NCBI GenBank assembly: GCA_009363875.1
Contig: CM018689.1
Location: forward strand, 61,145,595-61,209,594
DNA: 64,000 nt
Origin: Mikania micrantha
Lineage: Eukaryota; Streptophyta; Magnoliopsida; Asterales; Asteraceae
Direction: 5' to 3'
Below the pieces are notes generated by a model. That model was not told where the DNA came from. It saw only the letters and a program-made list of their open reading frames with translations, and made no database searches. Shown piece after piece: positions 11,831 through 22,572 of the stretch. The position numbers and the translations under genes were made by a program. Numbering within the stretch: the stretch's first letter is position 1; each line of letters begins with the position of its first letter.

Positions 11831-13640
11831 AGCTTTTCTCTATGCTTCTTATGATCATGAAGGCTTGTCCCTCAAACCATTGTTTTCGTTCCTTTTGTTG
11901 TTAATACCAGTGCGGTTCAATTGAAATGCCCTGGCTTCTTGCATCCAAAGCATCCTTTGAGTGTTTCTTGTTGTTGTTGTTGTGGTCATTGAGAACTCTG
12001 CTCAGTAGACACATGAAATTAGACTTCATTCTTCGCTTGATAGGGAATCTTTACAGATGTTCACAAGTAGATGTTTTGACATACACTTGAAGTTATCCAG
12101 GTGAAGTGCAAAATATCACTATGAGTGTTTCTCAAACGCAGAGTAACCAGAACTACGGCTGGAAATTTGATGGATGTTATGTTAGAATCCCGATATGTTA
12201 ACGGAATTCGTTTCAACTACCAGAATGAAGGATAAGCGGATATTTTATGTATGCGTTTCGAAAATAGACTCACAATAGAATTTGCCAGAATTCATGCGTA
12301 CCTGTAAATTCACGATTACGTTGCGCACCATGATCGTCAATTTACCTTACATAAGAATTCTAGTTCCTCCTACCTTGAGCTATTTGGTTTTTGTGGGATT
12401 CAGAGTTTATTTAGGACATCAAGATTCAGACAATAGTCACATGATGTATGATTGGATAGTCTATCCAAAGAATTTCTGAAGGATAGTTACTTGAGTTGAA
12501 TGCTAATATAGGGTCTAGTGTAAATCCTTCAAGAATAGTTATTCGGCTTGAATGTGTTTTTCTTATGTAGTCTGATGTCGAGACACTCATTGTGTGAGTG
12601 TTAATGTAGTTGTTTGGAGTTGACCACCTTGCAATCAATGTATCTCCCATAAGTTCCCAAGTTGATGGTTAACTCCTAATAGAGGTCACCCAAGTTTTCA
12701 TATTATGCAACTTGCCTTTACGTAGGCACTTGTAACGGAAATCTTTCCCGCACAATCACTCTAGTTCTTCTTGACTCGAGTGACAATGTCCGTTTGGTGG
12801 CACTTCAAGTGTGAAAAAGAGTTGAGTTTGAATTCTCATCTTACAGTTGATGAGTTCATAAAGTGGTCCTAGTAAACAGTACATGTGGAAGTACAAAGAG
12901 CTACAAGAATGTTGTCGAGGAGTTAGATAGAAAACTGATGTTTTCTTATCAAGGCTGAAACCACAACCTTGTTAACTAATGTCAATGTTGTAAAGAGTGA
13001 CAAATCATTTGTCAAAACTAGAAATTTAGTGGAACTAGTAGATATAGTCCCAAGCTAAGGAATGGTATTGTTTTAATCATTGGGTTTATTTCGTCAGCTG
13101 ACTCATTGAGTGAGCCATAGGGCCTATTTCATCCCCTGACTTGTTCAAGTGAGCCTTAGTGATCTATTTCATTCATTGACTTGTTTTAGTGAGTCACAGA
13201 GCCTATTTCATCTCCTGACTGGTTTTAGTGAGTCAAAGAGCCTATTTCATCCCTCTAGTAATCTAGTGATCTATCCAGCTGCCTCTCGCATGTTGTGAAT
13301 CTCCCGATTCACACGGGCAACAAAAGCTGCAAATGCTTGCTCTGGTGGGTATTTCAGAGTAGGTAATGTCCAACTACTAGTAGTAGTGTCAGGAGTAGGT
13401 GGCGAAAGTACTCGCTCCTCACGCACTCAGCTGCGAATGAGATCAGGGAGCCACTGCCAATACTGGTCGTTCTCCCTCGGTTGTTTGTGTATCTCCTCAT
13501 CGTAGTGAATCATGTCATCCATTGGCTCAGGTCGCCTCTTCTTGGATGTTGGTGATGATGCAACTTAATGTTCTATATCACTAGTAGGTGTGGCTGGTGA
13601 TGCCATGTTTGTTACATAATACCATATGTAATTGCTATGC
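11831..13640 (-). pseudogene. Decayed gag region of the Ty3/Gypsy element
   Basis: Two remnants remain on the minus strand. Near 13605 a start MASPATPTSDIEH is followed by a TAA, then readable gag-like sequence with further stops down to about 13270. Near 11920-11965 a zinc-knuckle trace GCFGCKKPGHF is cut by a stop. Between them (about 11970-13260) no frame of gag length remains, so the capsid part has been lost or scrambled. The 13080-13260 stretch holds four copies of an imperfect repeat of about 45 bp built around CCTATTTCATC. Confidence 0.65.
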
Positions 13641-13721
13641 AAACTATCGTGTAAGCAAGTGTGTCTAATGTCTAACAGTTATAGTCTAGATCTACGAATG
13701 CAAACCTAATTCGCTATAACC

Positions 13722-13740
13722 CATGTCTCTGATACCAATC
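13722..13740 (-). other. Primer binding site, initiator-Met type
   Basis: The minus strand reads TTGGTATCAGAGACATGG directly after the 5' LTR. It matches the plant initiator-tRNA-Met primer site TGGTATCAGAGC at 11 of 12 positions. This fixes the element's orientation and makes the right-hand LTR the 5' LTR. Confidence 0.85.
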
Positions 13741-16505
13741 TGTCACACCCCCAATTTTCAACTAACGGAATCATACCGTTTGGGACGTGACAAACCAGGA
13801 TCTCAGATCATTAGACATAACAAAGACCTCTATATGATTTTCAAACATACTTTGGTCTAAAACTGTAAAATCAAAGTTTAATATATGCGGAAGCGTTGAA
13901 AACTAATAATAGAAAATAACTTTTGCACAACCATAAATACAATGTTCGATGTTTTAAATTAACAACTATAGTAAACTGTATGCATGAGACTCAACGTTCT
14001 AGTCCCTGCTTTTCCTTGCTTGTGCCTTAGTGTCCTGAGAAAACATGTAAATCAAGTCAACACAAAGGTTGGTGCATACACAGGTTTGCATGAGTAAACA
14101 CAAATGTTTGAATCAATTGTTGAACAAGCTGTTTGTAAATAATGTTTGCAGATCACATAATCACACATTGCATAGTCATGATAGCTAGTCATTGTACTAT
14201 TTACATAAGTGGTCGACACCGAAGCTGACGATTGCCATGCTATAGCATGTTTTTGCCTTAACACTATTGTCTAGCACAAACAATAGTAATGTATGTTTGG
14301 TCAGTCAAACACCTGCGTAGATCCCATCTACCAAGTGAGGTTTGTCAAACCCAATAGATCTATCTTCAACTACCACGCTTTGCACTACGGCAAATTAAAC
14401 GGTTCGAAATGGAAGGCTTTGTAATGCTATGTTTGCACTTAATGTAAACAGCTAACTCATGCAAGTGATATGTATCTAAAATGTTTGTTGCACATGTTTT
14501 CTCCCCCAAAACAGTTAAAATAAGAAAAGGGGCCGTGTACGCACCTTTGATAGTAAACAGAATGATCACGTGCTTGTAAATTCGCGTAGACAACTTCCTA
14601 CGAAAAATCTGTGTATTTACGATAACGTATCGTTATTTGAAATGTCACGTCATGTTTGTAATCACATACGTGTCAACACACGTATGTTAGAATGTTTGAA
14701 ACGTACATACAAAAGTATGCACGAATTTTATTTAGTTTGTTTAACTCATATAAACCTATACGATTTAATTTAGATACACGTAACGTACTTGATCATTTTC
14801 TTTTGATCTAAAATATAAGTTTTATTGTTTCATTAGATTCGGAATTCAATTCTGGTTCCAACGCAATTCGAATGGGTCGAAACGGAGTTAGAACGAGTGA
14901 GATATGATAAAAACACTAAAATAGCTTAAAACTCAAAAACAGATGGAGCCGGGTTCGAACCCGCGACCCCCAACTCCAATCCCCACGAACTACCATTTCA
15001 GCCCACCAAACATTTGTTAATAAAGGGCCCAATTAATTGTTTTTAACCTTCATTGACCGGATTCCCCTATGTTATTATAACCGAAGCCAGATTGTTCCAA
15101 TTGACCCCCGATTCATCAGGGTTCAATCCCCAAACCTTAGGGCTTTGGTTCAGGTAACCCAAACAAATTCAATTCTATACCCAATTTGATAATTCGACAC
15201 CCCAAAGTAATGTAATTTGATTTATTCTAGTTTCGAAAACGTGTCTCAAACCTACAATTCGATTTCATCAAATCCGTTTATGTTAATCAGAAATATCATA
15301 TGGTTTTTATTAAAACTGAGATTTCGAAACTATTTGTGGTGTTTAATTTATTTAACAACCTCATTTGAGTTAAGAACCCCAAATTGTTTATGTTAAAGAA
15401 CCCTAGATTTCTAAATCATTAAATTCGATATTATAACTCGAAATTGACTTAGGGCTATCCTTAATCGAAGCCTTCTGAAACTACAGGTACCATTTAATTC
15501 GTTTTTTACACTAGTTTGCATGAAAACCCCCAAAACGTTTTTCTATCAAGAACCCTAGAATTGAAATCGTTTAATTCGCAATTGTTTGTTAAAACTATCA
15601 TATGGGTTTCATTCCATTGATGTTTTCGAAGCTCTCTGCATCGATTAATTTGATTTTTAAACCGGTTTGCATCAAAACCCCCAATTCGTTTTTCATCAAG
15701 AACCCTAGAATTAGAGTTCATATGATTCAATGTTAAAAACCAAAATTAACATGTGGGTTTGATTATTCGGGATCTTCTGAAACTATCTATGTATTTTAAT
15801 TTGGTTTTTAAACTTGTTTGATCAACGACCCCCAAATCGTTCATAATGATGAACCCTAGCAACCGAACTCGTACAATTCGGTATTAGAATCACGATTTAT
15901 CATGGGGCTATGCTTAGTAGGATGTTTTAGGTTGTGTAGGATTAGATTGTTACCTTGTTTGATGTCAAATTGGTGTAGTTCGATTATATGGTTGTTCTTC
16001 GGCCGCCCCTCAATTGAATCCTTCATTACAAAGCTAATGGAATCAAATTGTATGATGTAATAGCCTCTGAAAATGCCGACTAGAAATTTTGTGGTGATAA
16101 ATTAGTTTATTTCATTCAACTTCTACTAGTTTTAGTGTAACCCATTTCGGTTTCGGTTTCGGTTTCGGTTTTAAGCAATTGATTCGTTTAATTCAGTCAT
16201 TGTGAGGGTAATAATTGTTGATAACCGTTTATAATCATTAGTGTGAGCTTTATGAATGATTAATTCCATCCATTTTGGTGGATTAATGCTAATTTCGATT
16301 TTTCCTTTGTTTACTACTCGAATTTTGACTTAAAAAGTCAAAATTGATTGTTTTGTGTAATTGTATGTTTAATTCTTGTAAATATTATTATTTCTAGACC
16401 TGTTTTATTAAATTTTAATCCTTTTTGTATGATTTTGTTTGATTACGTATCATTTATGTTAATTTCTGATTAACGCGGTTAATCCGGAAATGCCGGATTG
16501 TCACA
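13741..16505 (-). repeat. 5' LTR of the nested Ty3/Gypsy element
   Basis: 2765 bp. It matches 5104-7861 except for about 12 substitutions, one extra C near 14970 and one extra GGTTTC unit near 16150. It carries the same tRNA-like block (about 14940-15008) and degenerate tandem array (15290-15900). Transcription would run leftwards. Confidence 0.93.
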
Positions 16506-16510
16506 CAATG

Positions 16511-17603
16511 GGTGGTCGATTGACCTTACTGAAATCAGTCATGGAGGCTTTACCAACTTATTACTTTTCGTTATATAAAGCGCCACATAAAGTGTTGGAC
16601 TTGTTGGAAGCGAAGCGTAGAAGATTTTTATGGGGCGGAGACGATACAAAGAAAAAGACTTGCTAGATTGCTTGGGACACAATCACTCTTCCAAAGTCAA
16701 AAGGGGGACTTGGATTATGTTCGTTAAAAGAAGCTAACTTGGCTATGTTATATAAGTGGATGTGGCGTTTTAAAAACGAGAAAGAAAGCTTATGGGGCAG
16801 TCTTTTGATGGCACTTCACTGGAGAGCTAGAGATATACATGAGATTCCATGTAATTTTAAATTAACAGGGGTGTGGGCTACAATTGGAAGATCGAGTTCT
16901 ATGATTAATTTATCGTTCCCGAAAATTAAAGATCATTTGCTTGGTGTTGAAATTGGAGATTTTTCGGTCAAAAAGTTAAAGGATTGGTTGGTAGCTCCTG
17001 GATGTGATGACAGAGATTTTAAAATGAGATGGAATGGTTGGATCCCGCTAAAGATAAACGCTTTCGCTTGGAGGCTGCTGCATAATCGGTTGGCTACAAA
17101 GGATAATTTGGTGTTGAGGGGGCTGCTAGGTGGGAGCAATGTGTGTAGTATGTGTGGTGCTTTGGAAGAATCTGCCATTCATTTATTCACAGCATGCCCT
17201 GTTGCAAATATGGTATGGAGTTGGTTAGCCGGATGGATTAAGGTGCCTAATTTTTTCTTTTTCTCGATTGAAGATTTGTTTGATGCTGGTAAGTTTACAG
17301 ATGGTTCAAAAACAAAAAAAAAGGTGTGTGCAAGCTATTATTATGGTAGCTTGTTGGAGTATTTGGAAAGCAAGAAACCAAGTTATTTTTGAAGATGCTA
17401 AGATGAAAATTCGAAAGATTGTGGAGAAGATTAAGTTTTTGACATTTTTTTGGTTTTCTAATAGATCCGGGGGGAAACTTAGGGATTAGGTGGCTTGGAA
17501 CCAATTTTTATTGTAATTCTTTGTTTGTTCCCTGGTTGTGTTTGTCTCTTTGGCTAGCTTCTGGCTAGTGTTTTTATGATATTAGCTGTTCAAAAAAAAA
17601 AAA
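16511..17603 (+). pseudogene. LINE reverse transcriptase thumb and zinc-binding C-terminus
   Basis: Continues the LINE frame broken at 5103: GRLTLLKSVMEALPTYYFS, then RRRFLWGGD, a stop at about 16664, KSKGGLGLCSLKEANLAML, and a C-terminal zf-RVT-like region (WIPLKINAFAWRLLHNRLAT, then CSMCGALEESAIHLFTAC with a Cys-Cys-His-Cys pattern). A run of A near 17310-17322 shifts the frame; the tail CWSIWKARNQVIFE continues in another frame to about 17489. A short 3' UTR and poly(A) follow. Confidence 0.87.
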
Positions 17604-17616
17604 CATCTTATTTTGT

Positions 17617-18111
17617 GGGAAAAACTATACTTTTGATCATCTATATTTAATGATATTTTCAAATTAGGTTAACTTTATTATAGTCGATTAGTTTAAAGTT
17701 TTTAGTTGTTACAAATCAAGAACATCATGTGATAATTATTTAGTTATTAAAAATTCTGATTATTCTTTTATTAATTAAAATAGTTATTGATATGTACGTA
17801 AATTAATTATTTTATGTAAAAATATAGTTTTATAATTACTAAATTTTTGTCGTTAACAATTTTATACTATAAATTTAATAAGTGTAATACACGAGACAAT
17901 AGTCTAGTATATGAATAAATTAAATGAATATAAAATTAGTATTCATGTTCTTTTAATGTCAGTAAATAAAGAGAGAAACAAACAATTAATGAACACTTGA
18001 TTAAACGTTTGACGCATTTACGATACAACCACCTACCAATTAATTCAAAGAACCACCCACCCCATCTTTCACGTACTTTTGGCTTTGGAAGGCTTACCTT
18101 AAAAAGTTTTT
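17617..18111. other. AT-rich intergenic DNA, no gene seen
   Basis: Flank of the LINE with no recognisable gene. Short frames near 17936-18166 and 17997-18218 overlap on opposite strands and run into the MITE that follows, so they are chance. Confidence 0.6.
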
Positions 18112-18486
18112 TTTGTTTAAGAAGTCTAGAAATGATTTTTAAAAATTTGAAAATTGACCCAAACAAACTCCGATTGAATTCATTTTCACATCATTGGAAC
18201 CAGCTTGTAATTTCCTAAAACCTAAACCTTAAATCATAAACAATAAACCCTAATAATAAAACCAAAATTATAAAAGCAAACCTAAACATAAAGATAAAAC
18301 CTAAAAGCTAAAAAACATGCCCTAAAATCCAAACTCTAAATCTAGTTGTTAAAGCTAAAACCAAAAAGCAAATATTGTAGTGTTCGATAAGACGGTTTCA
18401 ATGTCATCGAAATGAGTTTAATCGGAGTTCGTTTGGGTCGGTTTTAGAGATTTTAAAAATCATTTTTAGCCTTCTTAGGCAAAATA
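18112..18486. mobile_element. Long-TIR MITE, copy A
   Basis: About 375 bp related to 32055-32428. Each copy has imperfect inverted ends of about 80-90 bp, beginning TTTG..TAAGAAG on the left and ending CTTCTTAG.CAAAA on the right, with AACAAACTCCGATTGAATTCA inside the left arm mirrored by TTTAATCGGAGTTCGTTTGG in the right. The core is rich in AAACCCTAA-like words. No reading frame survives. The target duplication was not resolved, so the superfamily is unassigned. Confidence 0.7.
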
Positions 18487-19039
18487 ATATTAATTATTAT
18501 TTTTACTAAAGCCGGCAACACCATGCTAATTATGTCTGTGTTTAATTTTTTCCTTTTCAGATTAAGGATGTTTGAAGAGGGGTGCCACTACTTTAATTTG
18601 GGAGGACAACAATTATATATCATCATCATGTCTCCTACACGCACTTACCACAAATTAATAACTCCACCATCAAAGTTTTTTTATTTTTATTTTTTTATTC
18701 AAGCTAGCTTGGATATCCAATATTTATCAAGTTTTTTTTTTGTTCCTTGTTCAAGAAACTAGGCACTAGTCACAACAATATGTCAAATTAATAAAAATAT
18801 GCTAAGTTGTGATTCTTGCTTGCTTTATTAATAAAAGAAATAAATTGCCATATCTAGTAACCTGTTATTTATTGCTACAAAACCACTGCAAATCATTTAC
18901 TCCGATGTTAAGGGTGTGGTTAAAAATAAATGAACGACTTACTATGTTCTATTTGTTAGTTTTTACTTCATATATATTTGGTTATATCCATTGAAACACA
19001 AATCGGCCCAATGTGTCGAAGCAAATTGTATTTCATGTC
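18487..19039. other. Intergenic DNA, no gene seen
   Basis: About 550 bp between two MITEs. AT-rich, with small frames at 18523-18762 and 18809-18994 that have no domain or codon signature. Confidence 0.55.
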
Positions 19040-19042
19040 AAC

Positions 19043-19227
19043 CACTATTAGAAAAGCTGTCTTTTTCCAACAGATTTTTCCTAAATATAAAAAAAAGTCG
19101 GAATTTCCGACAAGATAGCTAAAAAAAGTGAACTCTACAATTTCAGATTAATTTCCGACAACAAAAAACATTTTTGTAGGAAATTTGTCAGAAATGAACT
19201 TTTTTAGATTAAGCTTTTCTTGTAGTG
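19043..19227. mobile_element. Mini-CACTA (CMC/EnSpm-type) non-autonomous element
   Basis: 185 bp. The left end CACTATTAGAAAAGCT pairs with the right end, which reads CACTACAAGAAAAGCT on the minus strand. A 3-bp duplication AAC flanks it (19040-19042 and 19228-19230). Inside are repeated TTTCCGACAA-like words on both strands, as expected of CACTA subterminal repeats. No coding capacity. Confidence 0.85.
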
Positions 19228-19680
19228 AACTTCTTGCCATCAACAATACAACAAGGTCGACTACTTTAACACCTTTAGCTCAATCACAAAATTGTTCACT
19301 ATCTGCACCATATTTTCTATTGCATGCTCTCTCAAAAAATTGTCTCTATGTCAACTTGATTTTTCTTCAAGGTACGTTACAAGAAGAGGTCTACATGCAT
19401 GGTGCAACTATCCGGTTATGTTCACCCTCAACCTCCTACCCACATTTGTCAGTTTCAAAAATCCCCTTAGACTCGCCACAACGGTTGCCCCGCTGGGCTA
19501 GCAGGTTCGAACCCCGCCGCGGGAACACCGCCCCCCTGCACCGCGGCCCCCGCCCAAACCATTCCCACGGCCCCCGCTCCCCGTTGTGTATTCTCAATCT
19601 TGATTGGTTGATTTGAAAATGGGTGGGCCCCCTATTTTTCTAACGGTTACAAGATAAAAAAAAATTATAATAAAATCAAT

Positions 19681-19690
19681 CTTTATATAA
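19681..19690 (+). promoter_or_regulatory. Putative TATA box of the transposase gene
   Basis: CTTTATATAAATCA lies about 80 bp before the transposase ATG, a normal distance for a plant core promoter with a short leader. Confidence 0.5.
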
Positions 19691-19766
19691 ATCACTCATT
19701 TCAACCATTTTACACACTCATTTTCATTCAAAACTCTCTTAATTTTTATACATTGTTTTTATAAAA

Positions 19767-21029
19767 ATGTCATCATCCTCTACGGTGTTCTCATCTTCTG
19801 ATAGCGAGGATACTGATCTTTTTATCGCGGCTTTGTCTACCATGGCTCAAGAAAACGCTTCTCAGATTCCTCGGCCTATAATTAGAAGAATTCAGATTAA
19901 TCGAGACAGGGAAGCGGGGCATGATCTGTTGATGCGTCATTATTTTGGGCCCGAACTGTTGTATAATGAGAAGTTGTTCAAGAGGCGTTTCCGGATGCAA
20001 CGACCTCTATTTGAACGTATCGTGAACGATCTGGAGGTTGCAGATACTTATTTTCAATTGAGATGGGATGCTCGCGGCAAGCGAGGATTCACACCGTTAC
20101 AAAAGTGTACGTCGGCTATTCGACAATTGGCATACGGGAGTACGGCAGACTTAATGGACGACTATTTACAGATGTCACACAGCACTTCCAGAGAGTGCCT
20201 TTATAATTTCTGTAAGAATATCCGTCGACTCTATGGTCCTAAATATTTGCGCAAACCAAATTATAATGATGTTATGAATTTGTATGAACACCATGAAAAT
20301 TATCATGGGTTTCCCGGTATGCTTGGTAGTATTGATTGTATGCACTGGGATTGGGAAAATTGTCCGGTTGCATGGAGAGGACAATTTATGAGAGGCGATC
20401 ACGGATGCCCCTCGATTATTCTTGAAGCAGTTTGTTCACAGGATTTATGGATCTGGCATGCATATTTTGGCATGCCTGGTGCGAATAACGACCTAAACGT
20501 TCTAAACTCGTCGCCGTTACTCAATGATATGGAAAACAGTGTGTTTCCACAATCATCGTTTTTTTGTAACGATAACGAGTACGCTCACGGTTATTATCTT
20601 GCTGACGGGATTTACCCAGAATGGCCGGTTTTTATGCAAACAATAACATGTCCAACAACCTTTAAACGGAAAAGGTTTCAAGTAGCACAAGAGGGTGCAA
20701 GGAAGGATATTGAACGGACGTTTGGTGTTCTTAAAAAAAGATTTCAAATTATAAAAAATCCGGCTAGAGCATGGCATCCTAAAAAAATTAGATCCGTTAT
20801 GTATGCATGTATCATAATACACAATATGATACTTGAATGTGAGGGCAAGTCGATTAGCCCGTTTGTTCCCAATGAAGACGAACCGCCGTCTCCTTTTGAC
20901 ATTGATGACCCGCGTAGAGATAACCAAATTTTGGCGTTGCGAAACAAAAGCATTCACGAGTCGTTAAAAGCCGATTTGGTCGAACATATCGAAAGGGTTC
21001 GAACCGATATTGTCGTTCGTAGCATCTAA
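19767..21029 (+). CDS. PIF/Harbinger (HARBI1-like, DDE_Tnp_4) transposase
   Basis: An uninterrupted frame of 420 residues, the usual length for plant PIF-like transposases. The Ser-rich N-terminus is followed by a helical DNA-binding region (about 65-165: NEKLFKRRFRMQRPLFERIV, then CTSAIRQLAYGSTADLMDDY). The nuclease fold carries the DDE triad: Asp190 in GSIDCMHW, Asp280 in YLADGIYP and Glu316 in DIERTFGVLKKRF. GMPGANNDLNVL (236-247) and IIIHNMILE near 358 are also typical of the family. It would cut at the element ends and insert into TWA targets. The first ATG lies just after a TATA box and leader. No stop, frameshift or lost catalytic residue is seen, so it may be active; many related host genes are annotated ALP1-like or HARBI1, but the flanking inverted ends argue for a transposon. 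Confidence 0.93.
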   Translation: MSSSSTVFSSSDSEDTDLFIAALSTMAQENASQIPRPIIRRIQINRDREAGHDLLMRHYFGPELLYNEKLFKRRFRMQRPLFERIVNDLEVADTYFQLRWDARGKRGFTPLQKCTSAIRQLAYGSTADLMDDYLQMSHSTSRECLYNFCKNIRRLYGPKYLRKPNYNDVMNLYEHHENYHGFPGMLGSIDCMHWDWENCPVAWRGQFMRGDHGCPSIILEAVCSQDLWIWHAYFGMPGANNDLNVLNSSPLLNDMENSVFPQSSFFCNDNEYAHGYYLADGIYPEWPVFMQTITCPTTFKRKRFQVAQEGARKDIERTFGVLKKRFQIIKNPARAWHPKKIRSVMYACIIIHNMILECEGKSISPFVPNEDEPPSPFDIDDPRRDNQILALRNKSIHESLKADLVEHIERVRTDIVVRSI

Positions 21030-21159
21030 GCCGACTAGTATATTTTTAATATGTTATTGTTTTTTTAATGTAATGTGTGTTTTTTTTTGTAAAATATTGA
21101 ATTATTTTTAAATTAGAGTAATGTTTTTTATTTAATTTTAAATGTTGATGACGTGGAAT

Positions 21160-21281
21160 AGTGGGGAAGGGTTTTCAGTGGGGTGACCATTGTGGGTGAT
21201 TAAGGTTTTCAGTGGGGTGATGACGTGGCATGAAATTTCAGTGGGGAAGGGTTTTCAGTGGGGTGACCGCTGTGGATAGTC
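21160..21281 (+). repeat. Subterminal repeats of the PIF element
   Basis: GGTTTTCAGTGGGGTGA occurs three times (about 21171, 21206 and 21251), with a partial TTTCAGTGGGGAAGG near 21236. These lie within 120 bp of the 3' end and may be transposase or partner-protein binding sites. Confidence 0.65.
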
Positions 21282-21284
21282 TTA

Positions 21285-21969
21285 TAGATTAAAACAAGAT
21301 TCTCCAAAGTTACATTAAACTCACTACCAGCCTTCTCCAGAGTCATTAGCCAATGCTTTCTTGAAATTGAAGTTATTACAACTACTAGCTAGCTAGAGGT
21401 TTGGTTTGGTTCTCAAGATCGATCTCACCCACATACACATATTGAAGACTTACTCACTCCATTCCATACTATACGGTTGGTGCTAAAGATGTTTTAACCC
21501 CCTTTAATTAATTCATCTGACATTCTACATGTACTCGAATGATATGATGATTCACCTAATTAATTAAGCTCATCCCCACACTCTTGCAAAATTAATGTTA
21601 CTTCATTACATTATATATAAATATATTTTTTGAATGGCGAATTTCATAAATATCACCAAAACGAGCCAGCAAGGAGCCAGAACTCGAATGAGTTCCAGGT
21701 ACATATACAATCACCAAATGAGAAAAAAAAACAATAGAAGACAAGCAAATTACAAGGAAAAATTACTTCATTACAATATATACCTCTCTTACTGTGTAAC
21801 TACTTGTCTATATATATATTGACACCCTTGAGTAAATAAATTATTCAATTAATCCAAATCAATATCAATTCTATATACTTAATTATTCGCAATGCAATAG
21901 CACACCAATTAAGGTGTATATGTGGTTCTTTTAGTTCTTTACAAATTCTTGGTTCTTAATAGAATGAAT

Positions 21970-22005
<36 letters not shown>

Positions 22006-22260
22006 TAATATAGTACTTAATTAATACGATATGACTCATCTAATTAATCTTGCAAAATGCAATTAACTCCGTTTAATTAATTTAGTTCATTTAAACAACC
22101 TGTTCCTATGGAACACTTATCAATAATAACACGTACAACACGATATAATTCGATTATTGGTTAATACCGGAGGAGTCATCATATCCCACTTGATTTCGAT
22201 CGATCTATAGAAGTATCAAGATACAAACAACATGCATGTACGTAGCTAGGATATACATAC

Positions 22261-22300
<40 letters not shown>

Positions 22301-22332
22301 CATATGTTTAATTGTATGTAGCATATGTATAT
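21285..22332. other. Intergenic region with microsatellites
   Basis: About 1 kb between the PIF element and the 3' end of the KCR-like gene. It contains a TA microsatellite (21973-22003) and an ATAC/AT microsatellite (about 22252-22296). The 3' UTR and polyadenylation site of the minus-strand gene must lie in its right part, but I could not place them. Confidence 0.55.
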
Positions 22333-22572
22333 TCATATGGATCCCCTACGTTGAATGCCAATTGAAAGACGCCAAGCATCTAAGAGAGAATCGGGAGCCA
22401 ATGAAGCAAAAAACCATTGAATGGAGTGAGACCAATATGGCATGCATCGAGATTCATATCCTATTTGCCCAACTGCGGCTTTTGCATATTCTTCAGCTGT
22501 TGGTATAAACAAAGATGATTTTTGTACCATTGCAACTTCCGATGCCATTTTTGTAGATACGTATAATGGTAC
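22333..22572 (-). CDS. KCR: KCR-like gene, exon 3 and stop
   Basis: Begins after the acceptor AATTAG with VPLYVSTKMAS, the substrate-loop block of the family, and continues through YAKAAVGQIGYESRCMPYW to the end RRGSI and TGA. It adds 79 residues in phase 0 after exon 2. Confidence 0.92.
   Translation of the reverse strand, partial: VPLYVSTKMASEVAMVQKSSLFIPTAEEYAKAAVGQIGYESRCMPYWSHSIQWFFASLAPDSLLDAWRLSIGIQRRGSI

Larger units (their letters stand above)
5104..16505 (-). mobile_element. Ty3/Gypsy (Tekay/Del-like chromovirus) LTR retrotransposon
   Basis: An 11.4-kb element in reverse orientation, inserted in the LINE with a 5-bp duplication CAATG (5099-5103 and 16506-16510). Its two LTRs run TG to CA, an initiator-Met-type primer site abuts the right LTR, and a purine tract abuts the left one. 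The minus-strand body reads gag remnant, protease, reverse transcriptase, RNase H, integrase, chromodomain-like tail: the Ty3/Gypsy order. Gag is largely gone and pol carries at least six disabling lesions, so it cannot move on its own. By eye the LTRs differ at about 12 positions plus a 6-bp and a 1-bp indel, so the insertion is recent. Confidence 0.93.
4277..17603 (+). mobile_element. 5'-truncated L1-type LINE, split by an LTR retrotransposon
   Basis: The non-LTR element is bounded by a perfect 13-bp duplication CATCTTATTTTGT at 4264-4276 and 17604-17616, and ends in a poly(A) run (17592-17603). After removing the LTR element nested at 5104-16505 and its 5-bp duplication, about 1.92 kb of LINE remains. 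It begins inside the first conserved block of the reverse transcriptase, so ORF1, the endonuclease and the 5' end are missing, as is usual after incomplete target-primed reverse transcription. It is dead: several stops and one frameshift are seen. Confidence 0.88.
19470..21281 (+). mobile_element. PIF/Harbinger DNA transposon, apparently complete for transposase
   Basis: 1812 bp with a TTA duplication (19467-19469 and 21282-21284). The 26-bp ends GACTCGCCACAACGGTTGCC.. and, on the minus strand, GACTATCCACAGCGGTCACC.. agree at about 20 of 26 positions. A GC-rich 5' segment (19490-19590), a TATA box, one long transposase frame and GGGTTTTCAGTGGGGTGA repeats near the 3' end lie inside. The second, Myb/SANT-type ORF usual in autonomous PIF elements is missing, so movement would need that protein from elsewhere. 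Confidence 0.9.

Noticed and set aside
18200..18330. AAACCCTAA-like words suggesting an interstitial telomere
   Set aside because: Degenerate, part of the core of a MITE whose second copy at 32055-32428 has the same words.
19185..19616. 143-codon frame before the transposase
   Set aside because: It crosses the end of the mini-CACTA, host DNA and the left end of the PIF element, so it cannot be one gene.
20553..20957. 134-codon antisense frame
   Set aside because: Shadow of the PIF transposase coding strand.
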